Assembly: GCA_035568175.1 (NCBI GenBank)
Contig: DATMON010000002.1
Coordinates: 1-15,886 of the forward strand
Direction of reading: 5' to 3'
DNA length: 15,886 nucleotides
Origin: AV40 sp035568175
Lineage (GTDB): Bacteria > Verrucomicrobiota > Verrucomicrobiia > Chthoniobacterales > UBA10450
The number at the start of each line of letters is the position of its first letter. Positions within the stretch are counted from its first letter, which is position 1. A program made the translations under genes and the position numbers. This document shows positions 7,060 to 13,102 of the stretch, piece after piece. Below the pieces are notes generated by a model. It did no database searches. It was given only the letters and a program-made list of their open reading frames with translations, and was not told where the DNA came from.

Positions 7060-8736
7060 TTACTGTCTGTCCGGTTCGGACTCCGCATGCACGCCCGGAC
7101 TTTTGTCGCCTCGCTCATGTTCGGCGCCGGCAACGGTTTCGCCATCGGTTGATTTTCGGCGCGGAGTTTTCGGATGTTCGTCGTCAATGTTGACGTTCCG
7201 CGAGCGCGGCAGGCTTTCGGGATGGTTCCGAACGAGAAATTGAATCAGGCCTTCGCGCACGTCGCAGCGGAGATCGCCGAGTTTTCCCGGATCACTTCCA
7301 CTGATCAACGCGCGCACTTCGATCGTGCTTGGTTTGGTGTCGGTTACCTGAAGTCCGCAAACTTTTCGGTCCCATTTTGGATGGTTCTCGACCAACCGTT
7401 TCAATTCTTTGCGCAGTTCGCCTAAGGGCACCTGATAATCGAGATAAAGAATCACCGTGCCTAGCAACTCGGTCGATACGCGGCTCCAGTTCTGAAATGG
7501 TTTTTCGATGAAGTAAGTGATCGGCAAAACCAACCGCCGCAGGTCCCATGTTCTGACGGTTACATAAGTGAGCGTGATCTCTTCGATCTGACCGAACTCG
7601 CCTTCGACAACGACGATGTCGTCGATCAAGAGCGGTTGGGTCAGCGCGATTTGAATACCGGCCAGCACGTTGCCGAGCGTCTTCTGCGCCGCGAAACCGA
7701 GAACGACGCCCGCGATTCCGGCCGAGGCCAGAATGCTGGTGCCGAATTGCCGAACCGGATCGAAGAGCATCAGGATCGAACCAGTCGCGATGATGACGAC
7801 GGCGGTGACGAGGATTTTGCGAATCACCGACACCTGCGTGTAAATCCGGCGGGCGGAGAGATTGTCCGGCACATCCATCCGGTGCCGGCTCAACAGCGCC
7901 AGCTGCACGGCATTGACACCGCGAACAATCAGGACCGAGAGCGCCATGATGAGCAGAATGCCGAAACCTTTCTGCGTCACCCAAGTCCAGTTCTCCGGCA
8001 ATCTTAGCAGCGGCAGTAAAAGAATGATGCCGAGGAGTGGCACCGTCAGGCGAAGTGTATGACCGAGGATGGGAACGATCACTTTGCCAAGCAGACTGTC
8101 CGTCTGTTCCGCCCACTGGTTCATCCGTTTTTCGACTGCTCGGATCGCGCGGAAAATGAGCCAGAGGAAAGCGATGATCCATCCGGCGTAGAGAACGGCG
8201 GTGAGCGTGCCGGCCCAGAACACGCGAGTCGGCCGCCCAACGATGGCGGTGACGATTGGCATCAGCGCAAATCCGCCGCCGCACACCACCAGTAAGAAAG
8301 CGAAAGGTTTGCGAATCGCGGATGCGCTCAGCGCCAGCCACGATTGGTAGCGGTTCGATTGAATCTCGCCGGCGCGGCGCCTGACGATCCAAACGAACCA
8401 GCTTGCGACGAGGCCGAGCAGAAAGAGTGCTGCGGCGCAACTCAGCAATCGCATCCACGTGACGCGATCGAAAACCGTTCGCTGCAAAAATGCGCTGCCG
8501 GAATCCTTCGCGATTTGATCGAGCCACCGGCTATAATCCGCGCCGGCCCGGTAAATCTTCGAGCGCTCGGCCATCGCGCGTTGTGCGGATAACTCCGAGA
8601 CAGACTGCGTGAGCGTAGCAGCCGTAGACACGGTTTCGACTGGAGAAGGCGCCGGCGATGGGCTCGGCTCTGCCGCTTTGATCCAGCTCGAACTGAGACA
8701 GCCGAAGCAGATCAGCGCGCACAAAATTCTCTTCAT
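7060..8736 (-). CDS. MscS-family mechanosensitive ion channel with signal peptide and extended membrane region
   Basis: The protein has 558 residues. It begins with a signal peptide, MKRILCALICFGCLSSSWIK, cleaved near AAEP, and a Pro/Ser/Thr-rich then polar periplasmic segment (22-93). Membrane helices follow near 95-118, 141-165, 173-197, 228-246, 256-275 and 305-325. The MscS pore helix and beta domain lie at about 332-420: SILASAGIAGVVLGFAAQKT, LGNVLAGIQIAL, then DDIVVVEGEFGQIEEITLTY. The segment after about 530 is hydrophilic and probably disordered. The multi-helix layout resembles the larger MscS-like channels (YbdG/YnaI-like), which release solutes under hypo-osmotic stress. It has no cNMP domain, unlike its paralogue at 2808-4346. 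It starts 11 bp from a perfect palindrome in the divergent promoter region. The ATG at 8736 was chosen because it gives a clean signal peptide. Confidence 0.92.
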   Translation of the reverse strand: MKRILCALICFGCLSSSWIKAAEPSPSPAPSPVETVSTAATLTQSVSELSAQRAMAERSKIYRAGADYSRWLDQIAKDSGSAFLQRTVFDRVTWMRLLSCAAALFLLGLVASWFVWIVRRRAGEIQSNRYQSWLALSASAIRKPFAFLLVVCGGGFALMPIVTAIVGRPTRVFWAGTLTAVLYAGWIIAFLWLIFRAIRAVEKRMNQWAEQTDSLLGKVIVPILGHTLRLTVPLLGIILLLPLLRLPENWTWVTQKGFGILLIMALSVLIVRGVNAVQLALLSRHRMDVPDNLSARRIYTQVSVIRKILVTAVVIIATGSILMLFDPVRQFGTSILASAGIAGVVLGFAAQKTLGNVLAGIQIALTQPLLIDDIVVVEGEFGQIEEITLTYVTVRTWDLRRLVLPITYFIEKPFQNWSRVSTELLGTVILYLDYQVPLGELRKELKRLVENHPKWDRKVCGLQVTDTKPSTIEVRALISGSDPGKLGDLRCDVREGLIQFLVRNHPESLPRSRNVNIDDEHPKTPRRKSTDGETVAGAEHERGDKSPGVHAESEPDRQ

Positions 8737-8746
8737 TATTTACCAT

Positions 8747-8761
8747 TGCATCGATGCATCG
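8747..8761. promoter_or_regulatory. Perfect palindrome in the divergent promoter region
   Basis: TGCATCGATGCA at 8747-8758 is a perfect 12-bp palindrome. It overlaps a second one, CGATGCATCG, at 8752-8761. It lies 10 bp upstream of the ATG of the MscS gene (8736) and 61 bp upstream of the small plus-strand gene (8823), a position that suits an operator. No regulator is named by the sequence. Confidence 0.4.
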
Positions 8762-8822
8762 CGCCGCAACGGGCCAAAGAACACTAAAACTCGGAGTCGT
8801 CTGTCAGGCGATATGTAGTTGG

Positions 8823-8978
8823 ATGAAGTGGTTTTTCTTAGGGATTGCGATAGCGGTTTTTGTCACGTGGATAGTTTTCCACGTCGTGCTGGCGATTCCT
8901 TTGGGCGTTCTGAATATGCTCTGGATGATGGCCATTCTGTTCGTCGTCCTTGGTGGCGTACACCGGCTCGAAAATTGA
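8823..8978 (+). CDS. Small two-helix membrane protein (51 aa)
   Basis: From the ATG at 8823 this gives 51 residues, MKWFFLGIAIAVFVTWIVFH onward, almost entirely hydrophobic. Two helices (about 4-26 and 28-46) are separated by IPLG, and the C-terminus is VHRLEN. An in-frame ATG at 8754 would add 23 polar residues with no sign of conservation, so the shorter form is preferred. Pattern and size recall the lmo0937/DUF5670-type small membrane proteins (FH..., then a hydrophobic stretch, then a basic end), but that resemblance is by eye only. It is divergent from the MscS gene and shares its upstream region, so a link with envelope or osmotic stress is possible. The hydrophobic pattern is much less likely in random sequence. 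Confidence 0.6.
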   Translation: MKWFFLGIAIAVFVTWIVFHVVLAIPLGVLNMLWMMAILFVVLGGVHRLEN

Positions 8979-9124
8979 GATCGTAATCTGCGGAGAAACG
9001 GCGCTGAATCCGGAACTGAAAGATGTCGATTTAGGAAATTGCTTTTATCGCTGACCGCGTAAATCAGTGAGTATGGCAGAGGGTGACGTGCTACCGACAT
9101 CACGAGTCGATTGTTAAAAAAGAA

Positions 9125-9523
9125 ATGAAAACAATTACGTTCCTAATTCTTAGCGGCGGCTTCTTTCTTTGCGCGAATTCGACGCGCGCGCGGATCGGCG
9201 AAAGCGAATCGCAAATAGACCATCGTTACGGCAAGCCGGCTGGCCAATGGACCGACTATGTCGGATACAAAAAGCTTTACCATTGGCATGGCTTCGACGT
9301 GATGGTCACTTTTGTCGACGGCGTGAGTCAGAGAGAAATGTTTAACAAGACCGAGGGTTTTTTAGATGCGCATGATGAAAAGCATCTCGCCAAGATCTCC
9401 GGCGCCGACCGAAACGGGATTGTTTTCGACAAAGAGTCCGGAGCGTTTACGACAAAAGAGTTCGAAGAGAAATATCTTGCCGCGCGAAAAGCCGCTTGGG
9501 CGAAATCGGAGCAGAAACAATAA
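9125..9523 (+). CDS. Small secreted protein of unknown function
   Basis: The protein has 132 residues from the ATG at 9125, preceded by an A-rich stretch AAAAAAGAA. An in-frame ATG at 9083 adds 14 residues before the signal peptide and is less likely. The N-terminus MKTITFLILSGGFFLCANST is a signal peptide with cleavage probably near ARA or TRA (about 20-22). The mature part opens with RIGESESQIDHRYGKPAG, a start I associate with short secreted verrucomicrobial proteins whose genes are often left as hypothetical. It continues with aromatic-rich beta-like segments (YKKLYHWHGFDVMVTFVDGV) and a Lys/Glu-rich C-terminus that is probably helical. No catalytic motif was recognised. It is convergent with the DoxX gene, with a 41-bp gap and no clear terminator. 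Function unknown. Confidence 0.75.
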   Translation: MKTITFLILSGGFFLCANSTRARIGESESQIDHRYGKPAGQWTDYVGYKKLYHWHGFDVMVTFVDGVSQREMFNKTEGFLDAHDEKHLAKISGADRNGIVFDKESGAFTTKEFEEKYLAARKAAWAKSEQKQ

Positions 9524-9564
9524 GCGGAGAGAGCGACCGACTTGCCCGATCGAACGCGTACTGA

Positions 9565-10080
9565 CTACCAGAGCGGCGAATTTGGCCAGCGCTTAGCGAG
9601 ATAACTGTCGATGCCCCAACTGCGGCCAGCGCGGCCGAAAAATAGCAGGAACGTGATGAAGATGAGCGCGGCGTCTTCGCTGTCGGGCGACCAAAACATT
9701 CGGCCTTCGGCGAGCATATAATTAAGGAATAGAAACATCGCGATTGTCGATCCAACGCGGGTGAGCGTTCCACTGAGCAACGAAATCGCGGCGAACGCTT
9801 CGCCGATCATTATTAGATAACTGAACAAACTGGAATGGGGGATTACGACCTGTTGGACGAAGTGAAGATACGGCGCGGATGCGCGGCGCGTTGTTACGCC
9901 GCGAAGAAATCGAAGCATTTCGTCCGCGAATGGATTGTCGCGCGTCAGTTTGCCGAGATCGGAGATGAACAGAATTACGCCGACGTAAATGCGCGGGATC
10001 ACGAGCAACGCGCGCGGAACGGTCCGAGTCGATTCCGGTGATGTTTCGGACGACGCGGAGGTCGTCCCTCCATTATTCAT
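9565..10080 (-). CDS. DoxX-family membrane protein
   Basis: The protein has 171 residues from the ATG at 10080. That start overlaps the stop of the upstream gene as ATGA, a sign of translational coupling, and is preferred over the upstream in-frame start at 10170. After a polar Ser/Thr-rich N-terminus (1-22) come four membrane helices near 23-41, 83-103, 107-124 and 135-149. The segment IGEAFAAISLLSGTLTRVGS and the C-terminal pattern DSEDAALIFITFLLFFGRAG then RSWGIDSYLAKR are typical of DoxX/DoxD-like proteins. Family members include subunits of thiosulfate:quinone oxidoreductase and many uncharacterised redox-related membrane proteins. The reaction here is not known. It is the last gene of a probable operon with a GlxA regulator and a DJ-1/PfpI-YHS protein. 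A GGAGG-N5-CCTCC dyad lies just inside the coding region (about 10057-10071) and may fold in the mRNA. Confidence 0.85.
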   Translation of the reverse strand: MNNGGTTSASSETSPESTRTVPRALLVIPRIYVGVILFISDLGKLTRDNPFADEMLRFLRGVTTRRASAPYLHFVQQVVIPHSSLFSYLIMIGEAFAAISLLSGTLTRVGSTIAMFLFLNYMLAEGRMFWSPDSEDAALIFITFLLFFGRAGRSWGIDSYLAKRWPNSPLW

Positions 10081-10583
10081 TGTGTTGGTGGCTTGGGTTT
10101 TAATTCCCAAAGAACGTTGATGATTTTCCAGTCGCCGTTGAATTTCGCGACTTCGAGATAATCGATCCAATCGGATGCCACGATTTTCACGACCGCGGCG
10201 TTGTTATAACGATCGAGAATCGTTATCTCTTTCAATTGTCGATCTTGCGGCGTCTTCTTTCCCCCGCCGTCGCGGGTGCGTTGCACAAGCGCCATCGCGC
10301 CCATGTGATTGAATTGGTTGCGTCCTGTTTTCGGATCGATCGCGATCATCCGCTTGGCCAACTCGGGATGAAGCGCGTGTTCCATCCGGGCGGCATCGCC
10401 GGCGTACCAACCTTCGATGTAATCGAGCGCCGTCTTCCTAATCGCGCCGTTTTCATCCGGCGATTTTTCCTCCGCGATGGCAAAGCCATGCAGAAAAAAG
10501 ATCGAAGCGATTAGGGTAGGGGCGATTGACCCAATCGCCCGCGGGCGGTTCGGTGAACCGCCCCTACCTGCTGTTTTTTTCAT
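10077..10583 (-). CDS. Secreted lumazine-binding-like (NTF2-fold) protein with a REP-like insertion in its signal peptide
   Basis: The protein has 168 residues from the ATG at 10583. The mature part matches the putative lumazine-binding/SnoaL-like NTF2 fold: IRKTALDYIEGWYAGDAARM (about 48-67), HPELAKRMI, then ITILDRYNNAAVVKIVASDW and the closing FNGDWKIINVLWEL. Family members are small periplasmic or cytoplasmic proteins of unclear ligand. The N-terminus is odd. MKKTA is followed by 18 residues (6-23) encoded exactly by a 54-bp REP-like palindrome, then LIASIFFLHGFAIA and a likely cleavage before EEK. Without the 18 residues the leader would be an ordinary short signal peptide. The start overlaps the 3' end of the GlxA-type regulator gene by 20 bp, and the stop overlaps the DoxX start as ATGA. 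An upstream in-frame ATG at 10655 exists but lies deep inside the regulator gene. Confidence 0.85.
   Translation of the reverse strand: MKKTAGRGGSPNRPRAIGSIAPTLIASIFFLHGFAIAEEKSPDENGAIRKTALDYIEGWYAGDAARMEHALHPELAKRMIAIDPKTGRNQFNHMGAMALVQRTRDGGGKKTPQDRQLKEITILDRYNNAAVVKIVASDWIDYLEVAKFNGDWKIINVLWELKPKPPTQ
10515..10568. repeat. REP-like double palindrome (54 bp), inserted in coding sequence
   Basis: The ends GGTAGGGGCG (10515-10524) and CGCCCCTACC (10559-10568) are perfect inverted repeats. Inside are two hairpins with perfect 9-bp stems and 3-base loops: GGGCGATTG/CAATCGCCC at 10520-10540 and GGGCGGTTC/GAACCGCCC at 10543-10563, separated by GC. The form resembles REP doublets (REPIN/BIME), which are normally intergenic and mobilised by RAYT-type TnpA_REP transposases. 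No transposase gene is in the window, and I saw no second copy here. The element is 54 bases, a multiple of three. It encodes 18 residues of the lumazine-like leader and contains the TAG stop of the upstream regulator gene. Confidence 0.85.
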
Positions 10584-11601
10584 CTGTGATTGCTCTTCGA
10601 TTTCTCTTTGGGTGTTTCGCGTGTCGGAAGTGGCGGCGATATTGCCCGGGTGCAATTTTTAGGGCGCGCTGGAAAACGTTGCGCATCGAATTGACGTTTC
10701 CGAAGCCGCACTCGCCCGCGATCGTTTCCATGCTGTTTTGACTTTCCTCCAGTCGACGGCGGGCTGCTTCGACGCGGAGACGTTCGATAAATTTCGCCGG
10801 CGTGGTCTTCATTTCTTTAGTGAAGACGCGGGCGAAATTGCGCGGACTCATCGCCACCCGTTGCGCCAGGACCGGCACCGTCAACGGTTTGTCCAAGTTA
10901 TCGAGCACCCATGACTCGAGCTCACGCAACGGTTTTCGGTCGGTTAGTTGCAGCGACAACGCAGCACTGAATTGCGATTGTCCACCTGGCCGGCGGAGAT
11001 AGAGCACGAGATTGCGCGCGACCTGCAGCGCGAGCCGCGAACCGTGATCTTCTTCGACCAGCGCCAGCGCGAGATCCATTCCGGCGGTGACCCCGGCTGA
11101 CGTGTAAATATTTTCGTCGCGAATAAAGATTGGGTTCGGATCAACGTCGGCGCGCGGGGCCCGTTTGATCAGGATGTGACACCAGTTCCAGTGCGTGGTG
11201 GCCCGGCGGCCATCCAGCAATCCCGCACGGGCGAGGAGCATCGCGCCGGTGCACACGGAACCGACTCGCCGCGAGCGTGTCGCAATTGTCCGTAACCAGC
11301 GCACTGCGGCGGCGTTGACCGTGTTCTGCTCGACCGCATCGCCACCGGCCACAAGGAGCGTGTCGACCTTTCCACGCACGTCGCGAAATGTTTTGTCAAC
11401 GCCGAAACGCAATCCGCAGTTTGCCATCAGCGATCGCTGTGAAGAAATGCTGACGATTTCAATTGAGTAGATTGGAGGCGCACCAGGATTTTGCCGGCAA
11501 TACATGTCCGACGCGCGAGCGAAAACCTGCAACGGTCCAACGAGATCGAGGATTTCGGTACCCGGCCCGGCCACGAACACGATGCGTTTGGTTTCTGCCA
11601 T
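10564..11601 (-). CDS. GlxA-family transcriptional regulator (DJ-1/PfpI domain plus AraC-type HTH)
   Basis: The protein has 345 residues from the ATG at 11601; a GTG at 11610 lies inside a tandem repeat and is less likely. Residues 5-185 are a DJ-1/PfpI-type glutamine-amidotransferase-like domain with Glu16 in GTEILDLVGPLQVF and Cys117 in VGSVCTGAMLLARAGLLDGR, the nucleophile-elbow region. These regulators usually use the domain for ligand sensing rather than catalysis. Residues about 225-325 are an AraC/XylS DNA-binding domain with two HTH motifs: LTVPVLAQRVAMSPRNFARV, then METIAGECGFGNVNSMRNVF. The C-terminus is basic and ends at a TAG lying within the REP-like element. It follows the DJ-1/PfpI-YHS gene by 52 bp and overlaps the next gene, so they are probably one operon. 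It may act on the paired 35-bp elements upstream of 12544 and 12893 (inference). Confidence 0.93.
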   Translation of the reverse strand: MAETKRIVFVAGPGTEILDLVGPLQVFARASDMYCRQNPGAPPIYSIEIVSISSQRSLMANCGLRFGVDKTFRDVRGKVDTLLVAGGDAVEQNTVNAAAVRWLRTIATRSRRVGSVCTGAMLLARAGLLDGRRATTHWNWCHILIKRAPRADVDPNPIFIRDENIYTSAGVTAGMDLALALVEEDHGSRLALQVARNLVLYLRRPGGQSQFSAALSLQLTDRKPLRELESWVLDNLDKPLTVPVLAQRVAMSPRNFARVFTKEMKTTPAKFIERLRVEAARRRLEESQNSMETIAGECGFGNVNSMRNVFQRALKIAPGQYRRHFRHAKHPKRNRRAITDEKNSR

Positions 11602-11661
11602 CTCAACCACTCAACTTCTCAACGACTCAACGTGCTTGATCACTCGTCACTCGTCACTTGG
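11602..11661. repeat. Two short tandem repeats filling the gap between the DJ-1/PfpI-YHS gene and the regulator gene
   Basis: At 11602-11631 there are four perfect CTCAAC hexamers at an exact 8-bp spacing (GTTGAG on the coding strand), ending against the regulator's ATG. At 11641-11661 there are three 7-bp units, CACTCGT, CACTCGT and CACTTGG. The second run includes the TGA stop codon of the upstream gene (11654-11656). Together they take up nearly all of the 52-bp gap. GTTGAG directly before the ATG may double as a weak ribosome binding site. Confidence 0.8.
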
Positions 11662-12544
11662 TTACGAACTTCTCAGGTGCGGCGTCGAACGTTTTCTTGT
11701 CGTCATTCGAACAGAAATAATAGTTCGTGCCTTTGTAGACAGACTTCGGCGAGATCTTTGGATCGACATCCATTCCGCAGACTGGGCAGACCGGATGTTC
11801 GGCAGTGGAAACAGGTATGACGGCGTAAGTTTGGTTCGAATTTGGGTCCTTCCAGCCCTGGCCCTGATATTCCATGTTGTAGGCGGTTTTCGCTGCGACT
11901 TCGCGGCCGTAGTAGCGCTCGACTACGCGCAATGCGAGATCGATTCCGGATGAAAGGCCACCGGACGTCGCCAGGTTGCCGTTTTCAACAAAGCGCGCGC
12001 CGCGCTTGAGCTCAATCTTGGGAAACTGCATCTCGAAGCTGGTAAACGCGCTGTGAAATGTGGTTGCGCTTTTGCCGTCGAGGAGACCGGTCTTCGCCAG
12101 AACAAATGCGCCGGTGCACACCGACATGGTGACGTCGGTGTTTTTTGTCGCCGTGCGGATCCATTCCAGCATCGCTTGGCTTGGCTCACTTTGCGCGGGA
12201 ATGACGACGACCTTTGGCGCGGGCGCGTTCGCGAAGGTGTAGTCCGGGACAATCTTCATTCCGCCGCCAACCGTGATCGGCGCTATCTTGTCGGAAACCG
12301 TGTAAAGGCGAAACGGAGCGCCCTTGCCGGGAATATTCACGTCACGGAAAACTTCCCAAGGTCCGCCGAAGTCGATTACGACCGCGCCTTCCGAGATAAC
12401 GAACGCGACCGGAATGGGCGGCGACGGCTTGAGTGAATCGGTGTCAGGATTACTGGTCGGAGCCGCGGCCAGGAAAATCGCGACGGGAACCAGCAGTGCT
12501 AGTATTGTTAGGATTGCCTGTTTTGAGTTTGATCGTGCATTCAT
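11654..12544 (-). CDS. Membrane-anchored DJ-1/PfpI-family protein fused to a C-terminal YHS domain
   Basis: The protein has 296 residues. A hydrophobic N-terminal segment (about 10-27, ILTILALLVPVAIFLAAA) is a signal anchor or signal peptide, so the rest should be outside the cytoplasm. Residues 45-225 form the DJ-1/PfpI domain with Cys143 in MSVCTGAFVLAKTGLLDGKS and a Glu in SEGAVVIDFGGPWEVF. These resemble the matching motifs of the regulator encoded downstream, so the two are probably related by duplication of the DJ-1 part. Residues 250-294 form a YHS domain, HPVCPVCGMDVDP then YKGTNYYFCSNDDKKTF, with Cys253, Cys256 and Cys278 as likely metal ligands. YHS domains occur in copper and other heavy-metal proteins. 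The start has a good Shine-Dalgarno sequence, AAGGAAG, eight bases upstream. Substrate and metal are unknown; a role in metal or thiol stress is inference. Confidence 0.92.
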   Translation of the reverse strand: MNARSNSKQAILTILALLVPVAIFLAAAPTSNPDTDSLKPSPPIPVAFVISEGAVVIDFGGPWEVFRDVNIPGKGAPFRLYTVSDKIAPITVGGGMKIVPDYTFANAPAPKVVVIPAQSEPSQAMLEWIRTATKNTDVTMSVCTGAFVLAKTGLLDGKSATTFHSAFTSFEMQFPKIELKRGARFVENGNLATSGGLSSGIDLALRVVERYYGREVAAKTAYNMEYQGQGWKDPNSNQTYAVIPVSTAEHPVCPVCGMDVDPKISPKSVYKGTNYYFCSNDDKKTFDAAPEKFVTK

Positions 12545-12552
12545 GCAATGAT

Positions 12553-12559
12553 CTTCCTT
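12553..12559 (-). promoter_or_regulatory. Shine-Dalgarno sequence of the DJ-1/PfpI-YHS gene
   Basis: On the minus strand AAGGAAG ends eight bases before the ATG at 12544. It is the clearest ribosome binding site in the window, where most starts lack one, and it supports this start. TATAAA just upstream of it may be a -10-like element but overlaps the site closely. Confidence 0.6.
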
Positions 12560-12569
12560 TTATAACCAT

Positions 12570-12606
12570 TTGGCAGCAATGACAACAATCATCATATTTC
12601 TGCCAA
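12570..12606 (-). promoter_or_regulatory. Dyad element A upstream of the DJ-1/PfpI-YHS gene
   Basis: Arms TTGGCAG (12570-12576) and CTGCCAA (12600-12606) enclose an inner imperfect dyad ATGA-N6-TCAT. The 35-bp core 12571-12605 matches element B (12920-12954) at 28 of 35 positions without gaps. It lies 26 bp from the ATG, exactly as B does from its own ATG. This looks like an operator or activator site. Which protein binds is not shown, but the GlxA-type regulator encoded in the same operon is the first candidate. Confidence 0.65.
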
Positions 12607-12620
12607 GTGGCTACTTTTCT

Positions 12621-12893
12621 CTATCCTTTGATTTGCGGATGTCGTTCTTCGGGCAGGATCTGAGATTTATTTGCGCAGACAACGCAAGTTGCGCTTTCTA
12701 ATCCAGCTGCTGGAATGTTGATCGGTTGCTGCACGAGTTGCCAAATCGCAAAGATGGCGCCCAGCATCAGGGTTGGATGGATTGTGAGCTCGAGCAGGTC
12801 GCGCTTTTTTTCTTTCGAGCGAATCAGAAGCGCGTAAGTGGACTCTTCATGTTGATCTTTTGGTTGATCTGTCGTCGGTAGTTTTGCATTCAT
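12621..12893 (-). CDS. Small membrane protein with CxxC motif (90 aa), function unknown
   Basis: The protein has 90 residues from the ATG at 12893. A longer in-frame reading from 12986 would cross the dyad element and is rejected. The N-terminus is polar and charged (1-36, including RSKEKKRD). One hydrophobic helix, HPTLMLGAIFAIWQLVQQPI, lies at about 39-58, followed by CVVC (70-73) and a polar tail ending HPQIKG. I do not recognise the family. The CxxC after a membrane helix could bind a metal or take part in thiol exchange, which would suit the YHS protein downstream. Its first codons (ATGAATGCA) and upstream element match those of the gene at 12544, so the leader seems duplicated. The gap to that gene is 76 bp on the same strand. 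It is supported mainly by its start context and hydrophobic helix. Confidence 0.6.
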   Translation of the reverse strand: MNAKLPTTDQPKDQHEESTYALLIRSKEKKRDLLELTIHPTLMLGAIFAIWQLVQQPINIPAAGLESATCVVCANKSQILPEERHPQIKG

Positions 12894-12919
12894 GCAACCA
12901 CGTTCCGGCGGCAGAGGAG

Positions 12920-12954
12920 TGGCCGCGATGACAATGGTCATCAAATTTCCGCCA
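12920..12954 (-). promoter_or_regulatory. Dyad element B upstream of the small CxxC protein gene
   Basis: The 35-bp element begins TGGC and ends GCCA, and its inner dyad GATGAC-AATG-GTCATC (12927-12942) is perfect. It is the partner of element A and is also 26 bp from its start codon. It lies between divergent genes (12893 minus, 13103 plus), so it could serve both. Confidence 0.65.
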
Positions 12955-12961
12955 CACCAGC

Positions 12962-12982
12962 CCGCGGCCCATGCGGCCGCGG
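12962..12982. promoter_or_regulatory. GC-only hairpin in the divergent region
   Basis: CCGCGGCC (12962-12969) and GGCCGCGG (12975-12982) form a perfect 8-bp stem around a 5-base loop CATGC, eight bases beyond element B. There is no T tract on either side, so it is not a standard terminator. It could be an operator or an mRNA 5' structure for the plus-strand oxidase gene. Confidence 0.4.
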
Positions 12983-13102
12983 CCATCTGCTATCAGGCGG
13001 CGAACCCCGAATCCAGCGTGGTTCGCACTGAGAAGCTACACCTTGAAAACGGAAATTCAGAAATCAGCGGAACTGCTAATCATTCTTCGCTACACTGTTG
13101 TT

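Noticed and set aside
7292..8527. A 411-codon minus-strand ORF in another frame of the MscS gene
   Set aside because: It lies wholly inside the clear MscS gene. The product is Arg/Ser/His-rich with no domain, typical of a shadow frame in GC-rich DNA.
10564..10655. Start of the lumazine-like gene at the upstream ATG 10655
   Set aside because: It would place 24 polar residues, read from within the AraC domain of the regulator gene, before MKKTA. The ATG at 10583 gives a signal peptide directly.
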